Shown here: positions 10,321 to 20,291 of the stretch, one piece after another
How the letters are laid out: each line of letters begins with the position of its first letter
Position numbering within the stretch: the first letter of the stretch is position 1
Assembly (NCBI RefSeq): GCF_030269925.1
Contig: NC_085131.1
Span: 4,938,501 to 5,002,500, forward strand
Direction: 5' to 3'
Length of the DNA: 64,000 bases
Origin: Bombyx mori
Taxonomy: Eukaryota > Arthropoda > Insecta > Lepidoptera > Bombycidae
Position numbers and translations under genes: made by a program
Notes under the pieces: model-generated
Database searches by the model: none
What the model was told of the DNA's origin: nothing
What the model saw: the letters and a program-made list of their open reading frames with translations, nothing else

Positions 10321-10804
10321 TCTTACTAAATAAAAAAACAACATAATACTTTTTCCGGTTCAGGACTTTCTAAACAAATTCATTGTTTTTAGAATCTAGC
10401 GCCTTATATGAGTTTATCCCGATGTACATTTTAAGAAATCAAGCGGTGAGCAAAACGCTTATTTATCGGGTCTTCGTCGAGCTCTCTTAACTCACAGTTA
10501 AGACGTAGTTAAATAAGAAATATGTTATGTAACATTACGTGAGCCGAGAGTTGAGGGAGGCTTATCGAGGACTGGCACCCGCCCAAGTGGGGCCCCGGCT
10601 TTGTATCCGACCGCGGCACAAGTCCGACACTTAATGCCCCAAGGTACAAAACCATGTGTAAACCTTTATATGCAAAACGTTATAAACAACAAAGAGATTT
10701 GCCGGTTTCGTTTTAATCTATTATGTGTTTTCGTTAAGTTTGCGAAAGTACACTGCTTAGGTAAGCACCAGTACAACAACGCAAAACAGTAAAAGGGCTG
10801 TGTT
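10321..10804. other. No gene seen
   Basis: Unrecognised; a 63-codon ORF at 10601-10792 has no resemblance. Confidence 0.4.
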
Positions 10805-10948
10805 TTTTTTTTCCTACCTAAGCTGATAACCTTGAGAGGCTATTTCAGCGTAACCTTAACTGGTAGGTGAGCTCACGGGGCTCAAACCGGAGTGATGCTA
10901 ACACTGACCCTAGCAAGAGCAGGGCTTCGCAGAATCTACCACCGGAGG
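10805..10948 (-). mobile_element. Jockey-like LINE 3' end
   Basis: Same family as 4318-4522 (GAGCTCACGGGGCTCAAACC, CCTAGCAAGAGCAGGGCTTC, ACCACCGG), with a T run at the low-coordinate end representing poly(A). Very short, 5'-truncated. Confidence 0.7.
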
Positions 10949-11763
10949 GCTGTGTACTTAGTAGAGATAGTTAAATAGAAAATGATTTGTTCGAAAAAAA
11001 AAAAGTTGTTGTACTGTCACTGTACTTATGCTTCCTTTATTATCAAGTAATAACATGTATTAATGTATTTGTTACCAATAACGCTGTGTGGTGGACGTTT
11101 AACAATTATTGTAATGTAGCCCAGGTCAGAGAATGCGGGCAAAAAATAATACAATAAATGGATATTTTATTACACTTTTTTGTATTATACTTTTAAAGTG
11201 TAGTTAATAACGAATATATTTTGTTAATTTAAATATCACTTTACTGCAACACGATTTTTTAAGAAGTTCTGCAAGTCACACGGACTGTTAAGAGATGCGG
11301 ACCGTTGTATGGAGAGGCCTAAGTCTAAAAATTTGCAAAATGAAAATAAAACTAACAAATGTTCTCTCTTTGTTTACGAAAGAAGAATTTTATTGTTTGT
11401 CAATTTTTGTTTACGAGATGTCACGTCGCCAAAACAAATTTACGTTACAAACGTTCCGACCCGAAAAAAGAATGGTCAATTACTTTGATTTTATTCAGAA
11501 GTTTGATTGGGACATCTCCGAAGCAGAGTTCCGAGTATTGTAAACAGAAAATTGTATGAAATTACAAGGCATTACGTATTCGCAGCGTGTTCAGTCCTTT
11601 AGTTTTCGCATCACGAAACGGTAAATGAAATAAGAATCTATCATAATTTACTGCTCCAAACGTTAGCTTTGGAGAGCTGAAGGGATTGCTGGTTGGAATT
11701 TCACGGATTCCATTTGGGGTTGGTTATTTGATTAATAAGAATTAAAATGTATCAAATAAGAAT
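10949..11763. other. No gene seen
   Basis: Two overlapping small ORFs (11295-11559) without recognisable domains; AT-rich otherwise. Confidence 0.35.
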
Positions 11764-12068
11764 TTATAAACCACTAGCTGATCCGGCAGAGTTCGTAGTG
11801 CCTCAATCTATAAATAAAAGACCTAAACCTTTGTATAAAATAAACTTAAAACAAACAAAAGGAATCCGTCCGACGGGGGACACATCAAAGGAAAAACGAA
11901 ATTGCTATTTTTATTTAATTCCAAGCATTTTCATATTTATCTAACTTTTAAACCTTCTCTGGACTTTCACAAATAATTCAAGACCAAAATTAGCCAAATC
12001 GGTCCAGCCGTTCTCGAGTTTTAGCGCGACTAATGAACAGCAATTCATTTTTATATAGATAGATAGAA
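11764..12068 (+). repeat. Interspersed repeat, family C
   Basis: Second copy of the 1438-1738 repeat, starting CTAGCTGATCCGGCAGAGTT and ending in ATATAGATAGATAG. Confidence 0.75.
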
Positions 12069-12668
12069 GATTGTAATTTTGTAATTTCGAATGTTTTAGT
12101 TACATTAATTAACTCGCGGTTATGGAAGGTTTATGGTTTTTTGAATGATAATAATTTTGGAATATGAAAACAGTAAACCGACATAATATAATATACTACC
12201 AGCAGATATTATTATATTAACGAAAGTTTTAATCGGAAAAGTTTCTTAAGGTGACATCGGTTGAGCACGCAGGACTCTGAGACTTGATCGAATTATAAGG
12301 AACGAAAATATCTATATCGAGCGGTTCTTCGTAATTGCTTGATTAATTATTAGCAGGGGAGGTTGGATGGGGTTAAAGCGAGACAAGGGTCGACCCGAAG
12401 ATCCACGGCGCACGACATCAATAAGCATTAATTGGCAAAGACCATCAGAGCTATTAGGGCGGCCAGTCCAATTAGCGATATCAGTTGAAATCTCGGCCGG
12501 CTCCAGACGACGACCTAACAACTTTAGTTCTCAACAATTGAGTTAGGTTGCCAAAAACCTCTAAAATGTCGTTTGAGCATGGCTTTCGATTTAAGTGAAT
12601 TGGAACGCTACGTTTTAAACTTACTTAAATATTATAGTTTAAAAGGAGACAGATTCTTGAATTGAGTT
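12069..12668. other. No gene seen
   Basis: Unrecognised; a minus-strand 69-codon ORF (12312-12521) has no resemblance. Confidence 0.35.
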
Positions 12669-12986
12669 TAAATCTAAGTAGATTATGACCGAGCTTTGCT
12701 CTGTTTTTTTTTTTTGATAACGCCATCTTGTTGTGTCTTTAAAGCGGTTAGTTGCCCTCAATTAAGAAAAATAGTATTATTATTCGCCAATAGATGTCGG
12801 GTAAAGTTGATTATTGAAAACACGAATAAAACAACATTTTCTGGAAATAAATCGTAGCTAGATCGATTTATCGCCCCCGAAATGCCCTGTATACTAAATT
12901 TTATGAAAATCGTTGAAGCCGTTTCCGAGATTTAGATTATATATATATTAATATACAAGAATTGCTCGTTTAAAGGTATAAGATTA
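12669..12986 (+). repeat. Interspersed repeat, family I (RTE-like tail)
   Basis: Nearly identical to 46377-46731: GACCGAGCTTTGCTCTG, T run, GATAACGCCATCTTGTTGTG, AAATCGTAGCTAGATCGATT, ending GCTCGTTTAAAGGTATAAGA. High similarity of the two copies suggests recent spread. Confidence 0.75.
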
Positions 12987-13678
12987 AGTATGGTATATCA
13001 CATTTCTATTTTGATGATAAGCAATTTTTCATAAAACGGATATTTGAATTATAGGAAGATTTTCTAAAAGACTAAGATAAATAAAAGAAAAATAGATGCG
13101 AAGTACATCGTTAACCATTGGATTAAGGATTGACAATGTAAAGAAACAAATTAAATCAATTGTAAGCTTGTACTATACACAAATTAGAAGTTTACTACAA
13201 TACGTTTAATTTCCTTAAGCTCTTGTTTAAATTAAGGCATTACAATTCTTATCTTCGTTTGATTTGCACGACGAGAAGATACAAAGAGCAGGCTTGAGGG
13301 TGAAAACGGGGAATATTGTTTGGCGCGTTCTCCGATTGCGTTATGTAGGGCGCGGGGATTCCTATCCCCTTCTTTGTTGAGACTCGACTGACCTACAAAC
13401 ACAGTTTCGGATTCTCAGAGGAACCCTTTTATTGCATTATTATTCCCCGCTTTATTGAATTTATTAGAACTGAGATCGCTTCGTCAATGTGTCAATCTAA
13501 GATGCGCCGTAAGAGTTAGTTTAATGCCATAAAAAATAACTTGACATACGCGATCCACGTATTTTTGTTTTGTTTAACTACGATTTAAAGGTAGATAGAA
13601 AATATGGTATACAGGATAGGTATATAGTTAGAAAATGTAATTAAACACTAAAAGTAACTCAATACAAAAATATTTACT
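12987..13678. other. No gene seen
   Basis: AT-rich apart from a GC-richer patch at 13260-13400, which contains a small inverted repeat (GGGGATTCCTATCCCC) and has no recognised identity. Confidence 0.4.
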
Positions 13679-13679
13679 C

Positions 13680-13846
13680 TTTTTTTTTTATTCCTTACCT
13701 AAGCTGGTTAGCATAGAGAGGCTATTCCAACGGAACCTTAACCTTAGCATCGTCGTCAGGTTTGAGCTCACGGGGCTCAAACCTGACGACGATGCTAACA
13801 CGAACCCTAGCAAGAGTCGTGGTTCGCAGAATCTACCGCCGGAAAT
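13680..13846 (-). mobile_element. Jockey-like LINE 3' end with perfect hairpin
   Basis: Same family as 10805-10948. The 20 nt at 13744-13763 differ from every other copy and are the exact reverse complement of 13779-13798, which makes a perfect 24-bp stem (13744-13767 with 13775-13798) around a 7-nt loop. Confidence 0.8.
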
Positions 13847-14657
13847 ATTTATTCTCATATTATTATATGACAGCACTTTTGCCCCTACGCATTCGATATC
13901 AAATTTATTTATATTCGTCTCGCGTGGTTGCATGACCCGATCGAAAAAAGACAAGGAAATAATATACTCAATGACTTTTAATATTTACCTTACGTTCTCC
14001 CGCAATTGTTACTATTGAGGCATATTCTAATAAAAATCCCGCGCTGCCGCAGCGGGTGATCCGCGGTGAATTGCTTTTAAGGATCCGATGCCATTTCTAT
14101 ATGATGTTTGTGAACCAAGCGAGTGCTCAGGGGTACGCACGGAGAGATATAGAATAGCACGGATATTTCGGTCTATTATCTTTGTTTTATTGGCCTCTGA
14201 CATCGCTATGTTGGCGGTGTTTCTCTCGTACCTTTTGTCATATTACGTTTCATCGACAACGTCTTTGTTTGGGTTTCTTTCTTTGTTCGTACAATATCTT
14301 ACTTTTGCTTTTATTGTATATAATGATTATGTCGAAATGCGTTTAATTTAAACCTTTATAGCTTTCGTTATTCAATTAATTACATTGGCCCTGGTAAGTT
14401 ATACTGTACTACGACACGGGTATAATGGCATGTTGGAGTGTGTGCCTCTAAATTTTGACTTTTGGGGTCTTATTCTATAAACTTATTAATGCCTTTCATC
14501 TGTGTTTTTGTGGTACTTGAATGTGTAACGCTTAATTTAGTTTTATCATCGGTGTTAAGTTGATTTAGTTTTGTGAATGTTTATTTAGTTTGCTGCGAAC
14601 ATTTTTGATGGTACTGCATTTTAATAAGCAGTCACGAGGCTTGTGGAGAGTATCAAG
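13847..14657. other. No gene supported
   Basis: An 87-codon hydrophobic ORF (14088-14351, plus) follows a GC palindromic patch (GCGCTGCCGCAGCG near 14041). It has no recognised domain or promoter context. Confidence 0.35.
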
Positions 14658-14658
14658 C

Positions 14659-14778
14659 GGTAGGCAGCGCCTTGGCTCTGCCCCTGGCATTGCTGAAGTC
14701 CATGGGCGACGGTAACCACTCACCATCAGGTGGGCCGTATGCTCGTCTGCCTACAAGGGAAATAAAAAAATAAAAAAG
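14659..14778 (+). mobile_element. LINE 3' tail, family B
   Basis: Copy of 10211-10320, ending in AATAAAAAAATAAAAAA. Confidence 0.75.
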
Positions 14779-14880
14779 TCAACCATTTTACGTGAAACGT
14801 GCAAGTACCTCACACAAATAAGTATTCTCAAATGATATAACATACTATTTATTCATTTGTTAATAGTTATTTATTATTGG

Positions 14881-15126
14881 ACTGGTGGTAGGACCTCTTG
14901 TGAGTTTGCATGGGTAGGTAGCACCGCCCTGCCTATTTCTGCCGTGAAGCAGTAATGCGTTTCGGTTTGAAAGGTGGGGCAGCCGTTGTAACTTGAGACC
15001 TTAGAACTTATATTTCAAGGTGGGTGCCGCATTTACGTTTGTAGATGTCTATGGACTCCAGTAACCATCTAACACCAGGTGGGCTGTGAGCTCGTCCACC
15101 CATCTAAGCAATAAATAAATAAAAAA
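14881..15126 (+). mobile_element. Bm1 SINE, 5'-truncated
   Basis: Starts at ACTGGTGGTAGGACCTCTTG, lacks the tRNA head, and keeps the body and tail. Confidence 0.85.
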
Positions 15127-15366
15127 TCACCGAAAACTCATTGATTGATATGTTATCTCGTGAATTTAAAATTGAGATCGAATGGAGTGTAGTTTTCTGA
15201 TTAGTAGCCGGGAGGGCGCTGTAAGTGCCAATTAGGAGTGTTTACAAGAGCTTCACTTTGTAAATATTTACAGGCCTGTTACCTAACTACGTGCGAACGA
15301 TCCCACTTCTCCCAATAATAAAATAACCCCGAATTTACTGAACGCTAACGAAACATTTATTGACGA

Positions 15367-15662
15367 CTAGCTGACCCGGCAGACTTCGTAGTGCCTCAAT
15401 CGATAAATAAAAGATCTAAACTTTTGTATAAAATAAAAACTTAAAACAAACAAAAGGAATCCGTCTGACGGGGGACATATCAGAGGAAAAACAAAATTGT
15501 TATTTTTATTTAATTCCGAGCATTTTCCTAATATTTATCTACCTTTTAAACCTTCTCTGGACTTCCACAAACAATTCAAGACCAAAATTAGCGAAATCGG
15601 TCCAGCCGTTCTCGAGTTTTAGCGAGACTAACGAACAGCAATTCATTTTTATATATATAGAT
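15367..15662 (+). repeat. Interspersed repeat, family C
   Basis: Third copy, CTAGCTGACCCGGCAGACTT to the ATATATATAG tail. Confidence 0.75.
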
Positions 15663-16098
15663 TCTAGTCATGTAGGTTGATACCTTTGTTGCTTGACTTA
15701 CTTTATAGAACTTGTAAATTAGAGCATTCATAATATAAACACGCAATATTATGTAATAACAATGGACATAACATTCACTTGGCTGGAAAATGAGTTGTTG
15801 TAATTCTATTATTACAACTATACCTATTTGGATATTTGTGAATAATACGAGTGAACATTTTGGCCACAGATATGGGATCATGAGAGAATTGTGTTTACGA
15901 AAATTTTTATTTAACATTTTGATAACCGGATTGACCGACTTTCTACTTAATCAGTCAGTAGGGTACGAGATAGATATTATCCGGTTTCATTCACGGCTAG
16001 TGTGGAGTTCTCTATTTATTTAAAGCAACAAAAGAAGTATATTTATTTATTTTTAAATAAATATAGTTGTAGTATAGTATAAATATAGTTAACGGCAT
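15663..16098. other. No gene seen
   Basis: Two overlapping ORFs on opposite strands (15588-16023) show no domain. AT-rich. Confidence 0.35.
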
Positions 16099-16357
16099 AT
16101 GTTTAATATTGCGGCTTTTTGTATGATCATGTACGTGTTGTCTGCTATGTCTAATATTTTTAATGATTGGAGTATATCATTATTATTATATCAATATTAT
16201 AGTTAGTTATAGTTGTCTAACTAGTTATAGCTATAACTTAATTATAGTTGTCTAACTATAATATTGATATAATAATAATGATATAATACAATCTTTAAAA
16301 ATATTAGACATAGCAGAGAACACGTACATGACCATGCAAAAAGCCGCAATATTAAAC
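16099..16357. repeat. Long inverted repeat / foldback element
   Basis: Left arm 16099-16206 and right arm 16252-16357 are reverse complements over about 105 bp with roughly six mismatches, around a 45-bp loop that itself repeats TATAGTTGTCTAACT. Matching blocks include TTTAATATTGCGGCTTTTTG and GCTATGTCTAATATTTTTAA. It could be a foldback MITE or a hairpin RNA source. Confidence 0.85.
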
Positions 16358-16940
16358 ACATGACGTATAGTCCGTAAATTGTTGCGGGAAGAATTAAATA
16401 TTCTGCAAGCAGAAAATGAAGCTCACTTGGCATAGGTCCGTGATCTTCATTATGCCGAAATGTCTTAAATATTTCGAGAAATACAATACCTTTGAAAACA
16501 ATAATAATAAATTAATAATAATAATTAGAAATTATTATTATTTTCTCTGGTTTTGACTGGTCATAGATAACGGTTTAATCTCGCGTTTTTTTATAGTCAT
16601 CAATTTATAATATTTAATTTCGCTCTTTCGTACCAAGTACCAAGACAACTATAAATCAAAAAGATAACACCATCAACACTGTAATTTTTTACTCCATTCC
16701 CAATATATGTAATACAAAACTCTCGTATATTTTTTGTCCAAACAAAACAATATCCTGAGAGTTCCTTGGCCTATCCATTACTTTAAGTGTATTTATGTGG
16801 GCTCCTTTGTGAGGTTAGAAGACGAATAGAGGCAATCGTCACGGTCCATCGGGCGTTATGACGCAGAAACTAACCGAAACACCAACACATTATGCTCGTT
16901 TGAAACGATACAGAGGCGTTTTGGGTAAGGATTCTATTTA
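16358..16940. other. No gene seen
   Basis: AT-rich. The last part (about 16800-16940) may be degraded upstream LINE sequence belonging to the next entry. Confidence 0.35.
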
Positions 16941-16941
16941 A

Positions 16942-17202
16942 CGTCCGATAAATTGTCGCGGAAAGAGACGTGCTGGGCGAAGAGAGAAGTCATGGCTCCG
17001 GAATATCCGGGAGTGGACCGGTATTGCCTCCGTCGAACAGCTGTTCCGGTTGGCTGCTGATAAAAATGAATACAGGAAGCTAACCTTCAGGATTGAAGAG
17101 GCACTGAAAGAAGGAGAAGAAATTCTCGCGGTAGGCGGGCTTACGACAAACCAGATATTAAGTGCACACATTCCAATCAAAAGCGGGATGGGTATATTTT
17201 AA
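16942..17202 (+). pseudogene. LINE ORF C-terminal remnant
   Basis: An 86-codon open stretch ends at TAA 17200-17202. It contains GKRRAGRREKSWLRNIREWT followed by GIASVEQLFRLAADKNEYRK, the pattern of basic GRR(x)SWLxNIRxWTG and V(E/Q)xLFRLAxDR seen at the C-terminal end of many insect LINE polyproteins, where such tails follow the reverse transcriptase. No start codon or RT domain is present, so it is a truncated relic. The minus-strand ORF over the same bases is its shadow. Confidence 0.55.
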
Positions 17203-17266
17203 TTGCAGACCGAACGAAGCGGTGGCAAACATTAATATACTCAAAAACATAGTAAAACTGACAAAA

Positions 17267-17410
17267 GAGAGAGAGAGAGAGAGCGAATATACTTTATTGC
17301 ACACCAAAATTCAATTTCTTTTTTTTTTTAGACAGACAGTAAGTAGATATAGTACAATATGCAGCCTTATCGCTAAAAGCAATTTCTTTCAGACAACCGT
17401 TTTATTTACG
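17267..17410 (-). repeat. Interspersed repeat, family G, with (GA)n
   Basis: (GA)n, then ATATACTTTATTGCACACCA, CTTATCGCTAAAAGCAATTT and CAGACAACCGTTTT, matching 4990-5225. Confidence 0.55.
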
Positions 17411-17423
17411 GAAACTGAAATGA

Positions 17424-17664
17424 TTTTTTTTGCTTAGATGGGTGGACGAACTCATAGCCCACTTGGTGTTAAGTGGTGACCGGAGCCCATAGAAATCCAC
17501 AACGTAAATGCCCCCACCCGCCTTGAGATATGAGTTCTAAGGTCTCAATATAGTTACAACGACTGCCCCAGCCTTCAAACCGAAACGCATTACTGCTTCA
17601 CGGCAGAAATAGGCAGGGTGGTGGTACCTACCCGTGCGGACTCACAAGAGGTCCTACTACCAGT
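17424..17664 (-). mobile_element. Bm1 SINE, 5'-truncated
   Basis: From T8 (poly-A complement) through TGCTTAGATGGGTGGACGAA to GGTCCTACTACCAG; lacks the tRNA head. Confidence 0.85.
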
Positions 17665-18089
17665 AATATAGACAGATAAAGATACAGCAGGTATATCGCG
17701 GTGTACTATTAACGGAAAAGGTTTTTATTTATTTATTATGACTTCAACATTTACATTAAATGTTAAGAGAATTTGTAAAGCTGTCAGTAACTATTAATTT
17801 TTGCTGAACAAAAACAACAAATCGTTTCATCCAGTAATGATGAGAAGTCGAATTTCGTAATACAGTTCACTTGATTAATTGGATTGACTTACTTGACACT
17901 GTTGGGGGCCTTGTCGGTTGGGTGATGCGGGTTTGGGTCGGACCTTCTTCACGGCGAACGGGGGCTTGGCTTCGAGCCCTGTCACTGCAACGGACACTGT
18001 GGCTATACCGTTCAATATTCCGCTCGAAGTTGGCAATGACGTGGTGCAATCTGCGGACAGACGTATATATATGATTTAACTATAATTGA
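17665..18089. other. No gene seen
   Basis: Overlapping 60- and 67-codon ORFs on opposite strands (17867-18074) have no recognised domain. Confidence 0.35.
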
Positions 18090-18239
18090 GGCCTATACTT
18101 GAGACCTATACTTGAGACCTTAGAACTTATATCTCAAGGTGAGTGGCGCATTTACGTGGTATATGTCCATGGGCTCCAGTAACCACTTAACACCAGGTGG
18201 GCTGTGAGCTCGTCCACCCATCTAAGCAATTAAAAAAAT
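18090..18239 (+). mobile_element. Bm1 SINE 3' fragment
   Basis: Starts with a duplicated CCTATACTTGAGACC and continues through ATATCTCAAGGTGAGTGGCG to AAGCAATTAAAAAAA. Confidence 0.8.
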
Positions 18240-18596
18240 ATCTTAAATTGAACTTAAACAAAAATTTTGCAAATTGTGATTTGATATTTCATCACAAAAT
18301 AGTGTGCTATCTCTACACAAACACACATATCTACTTGCTATCAAACAAAGAATATCCGTAACTAGCACGAGGCTCAATAATCCGGTAGCTGATTTTAGAA
18401 AAGACACCTTTAATAATCACAATAATTTTTACACGCGCTAAAAAATGTGAGCCGTCACGGGACGCCTGGCAGATGTGAAACATCGACATTATTTTGTAAA
18501 AGTAATATGCAGAAAAGAACAGATTGTGATATGAACTAAATATGTCATAATGATAAAATTAAAAAAAAACGAAAAAATATTTTGTTTTCAAGTAAA
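18240..18596. other. No gene seen
   Basis: AT-rich host flank of the LINE. Confidence 0.5.
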
Positions 18597-18607
18597 ACAC
18601 AGGTTAT

Positions 18608-18609
<2 letters not shown>
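18597..18609. repeat. LINE target-site duplication, 3' side
   Basis: ACACAGGTTATGT, identical to 23787-23799. It fixes both ends of the LINE. Confidence 0.9.

Positions 18610-18647
<38 letters not shown>
18610..18647 (-). other. LINE poly(A) tail
   Basis: An uninterrupted run of T on the plus strand (38 beyond the target duplication). Such long pure tails decay quickly, so this supports recent insertion. Confidence 0.9.
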
Positions 18648-18650
<3 letters not shown>

Positions 18651-18875
18651 ATTGAAGGATTACTGGTGGCCCGGAGGCCTTTCCAGTTTCACCAGGACAG
18701 GTGGGCGAGCAAAGGCTCAGCCAGGAGGGGTGGGATTTGCTAACAGCTACCCGAGCGCCTCCGAAGGAGACCTAACAACTCAAGAGTAGCTGCTTCGCGA
18801 ATGAATCTACTACCGGATCGGAATCGCGACCCACTGAGAAGATCCGGCGAGAAACTCAGCGGGCTGATGCATGGG

Positions 18876-20291
18876 TTAGGTTGCACGTCGACCTCTTTGT
18901 CGAGTTCGACGAGTACGGGTACCGGGGTCCCTAAGCCTGCTCCTAGTATTAGAGCTGAAGGCATCTAATGCAAAGGTTATTGGATCTGATGGATCCGTAA
19001 GGACGTGTCTAGGGCGTCGACGGTGACTGGCTCCTGCGTGATCAGGATTCGGGGAGTAGTCAGCGGCGGCAACGATAAGGCGATTATCATGACGCATAGC
19101 CTTATCGAAGTATCGTTCTGACGCTGACTTCATGTATTTCCGAATTGATTCGAGGCCCAGGTCGTCGTGTAGGTCAACGTTCCTCACGAACCACGGAGCC
19201 CCGACAGCTAACCTGCAAAAGCGGGATTGTAGGGATTGGAGGGTGTCTATGTGTGTGCGGGCCGCGTGAGCGAACACCACACTCGCGTAAGTCATGACGA
19301 GCCTTATGCAAGTTTTGTAAAGTGTCACCTTGTTCCGAAGGGACATTTTACTCCGCTTACAGATCATGGGGTAGAGTCTACCGAGAATAAACGCGGCACG
19401 GTCACGGACTGATTTTATATGCGGGCGGAATGTCATCGATGCATCCAGGGTAACGCCCAGGTACTTGACCTTCCTGGCCCAGGGTATGGGTTGTCTAAAG
19501 AGAGTAATCGGGGGTGTGAGATTCCTCCTCCTAATCCGGGAGGAAATCCGTGAGGAGCTTCCCCTCTGAAATAGCACCGCAGTACTTTTCGATGGGTTGA
19601 TGTCTATGCGCCATTTTCGGAACCACTGTCCTAGGGCTAGGGCTGCGCTCTGAAGCTTCTTCGCGATTAGGGACTTATTTCTACTAGAATAGTAAACAGT
19701 CGTGTCGTCGGCGAATAAAGCTAAATGGGTCGGCGGCGACCGGGGAATATCGTTGACGAATAAGCTAAATAGGAGGGGTGAGAGGACAGAGCCTTGTGGG
19801 ACTCCAGCTGTGAGAGGTCGTGGGGAGGAGCGGGTACCCTCGACTCGATATCGAAAAGAGCGGTTCGACAAGAAGTCCCGTATGATGAGCACGAGACTAT
19901 CCGGCACGCCCATGTTGAATAGTTTGAAAATCAAACCATTGTGCCAGATTTTGTCGAACGCTTTTGCGACGTCGAAGAAGAGAGCTCCCGTGTATAACGG
20001 TTTTGGTCGATTAAGCCCCACAAGAATGTGCTCCGTGAGGCGGTGCACCTGTTGAACGCATGAGTGATTTGTACGGAATCCGAATTGTTCATCGATGAGA
20101 ATGCCCTTGGATGAGACGAAGTCTCTGAGGCGTTTGTAGATCAGACGCTCATACAGTTTGCCTAGAGACATGAGGAGGCTAATCGGGCGGTAGCTCGTCG
20201 GATGATTTTTTTGGTTTACCGGGCTTATGTATGCCGATAACGTCCGCTTCTTTCCACACCGCGGGAAAGATACAGTTCGCCATAGCGGCAT
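18876..20291 (-). CDS. LINE ORF2, C-terminal part: reverse transcriptase
   Basis: This 471-codon frame carries the palm of the reverse transcriptase that would copy the element RNA at the nicked target. Visible blocks: SYRPISLL (about 33-40), EQFGFR (68-73), FFDVAKAFDKIWH (105-117, first catalytic Asp), GVPQGSVLSPLLF (163-175) and FADD (193-196, the YxDD box with Phe). A basic C-terminal tail of about 200 residues follows, ending TAA at 18876. The first 27 or so residues are out-of-frame sequence: the true protein runs in from the 20179-21759 frame and switches at the T7 run 20206-20212. It should be read as half of one ORF2, not as a separate gene. Confidence 0.85.
   Translation of the reverse strand: MPLWRTVSFPRCGKKRTLSAYISPVNQKNHPTSYRPISLLMSLGKLYERLIYKRLRDFVSSKGILIDEQFGFRTNHSCVQQVHRLTEHILVGLNRPKPLYTGALFFDVAKAFDKIWHNGLIFKLFNMGVPDSLVLIIRDFLSNRSFRYRVEGTRSSPRPLTAGVPQGSVLSPLLFSLFVNDIPRSPPTHLALFADDTTVYYSSRNKSLIAKKLQSAALALGQWFRKWRIDINPSKSTAVLFQRGSSSRISSRIRRRNLTPPITLFRQPIPWARKVKYLGVTLDASMTFRPHIKSVRDRAAFILGRLYPMICKRSKMSLRNKVTLYKTCIRLVMTYASVVFAHAARTHIDTLQSLQSRFCRLAVGAPWFVRNVDLHDDLGLESIRKYMKSASERYFDKAMRHDNRLIVAAADYSPNPDHAGASHRRRPRHVLTDPSDPITFALDAFSSNTRSRLRDPGTRTRRTRQRGRRAT

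Noticed and set aside
14088..14351. 87-codon hydrophobic ORF
   Set aside because: Could suggest a membrane peptide, but nothing else supports expression.
19702..20055. Plus-strand 117-codon ORF
   Set aside because: Antisense shadow of the LINE reverse transcriptase; the same applies to other plus-strand ORFs at 20231-23125.
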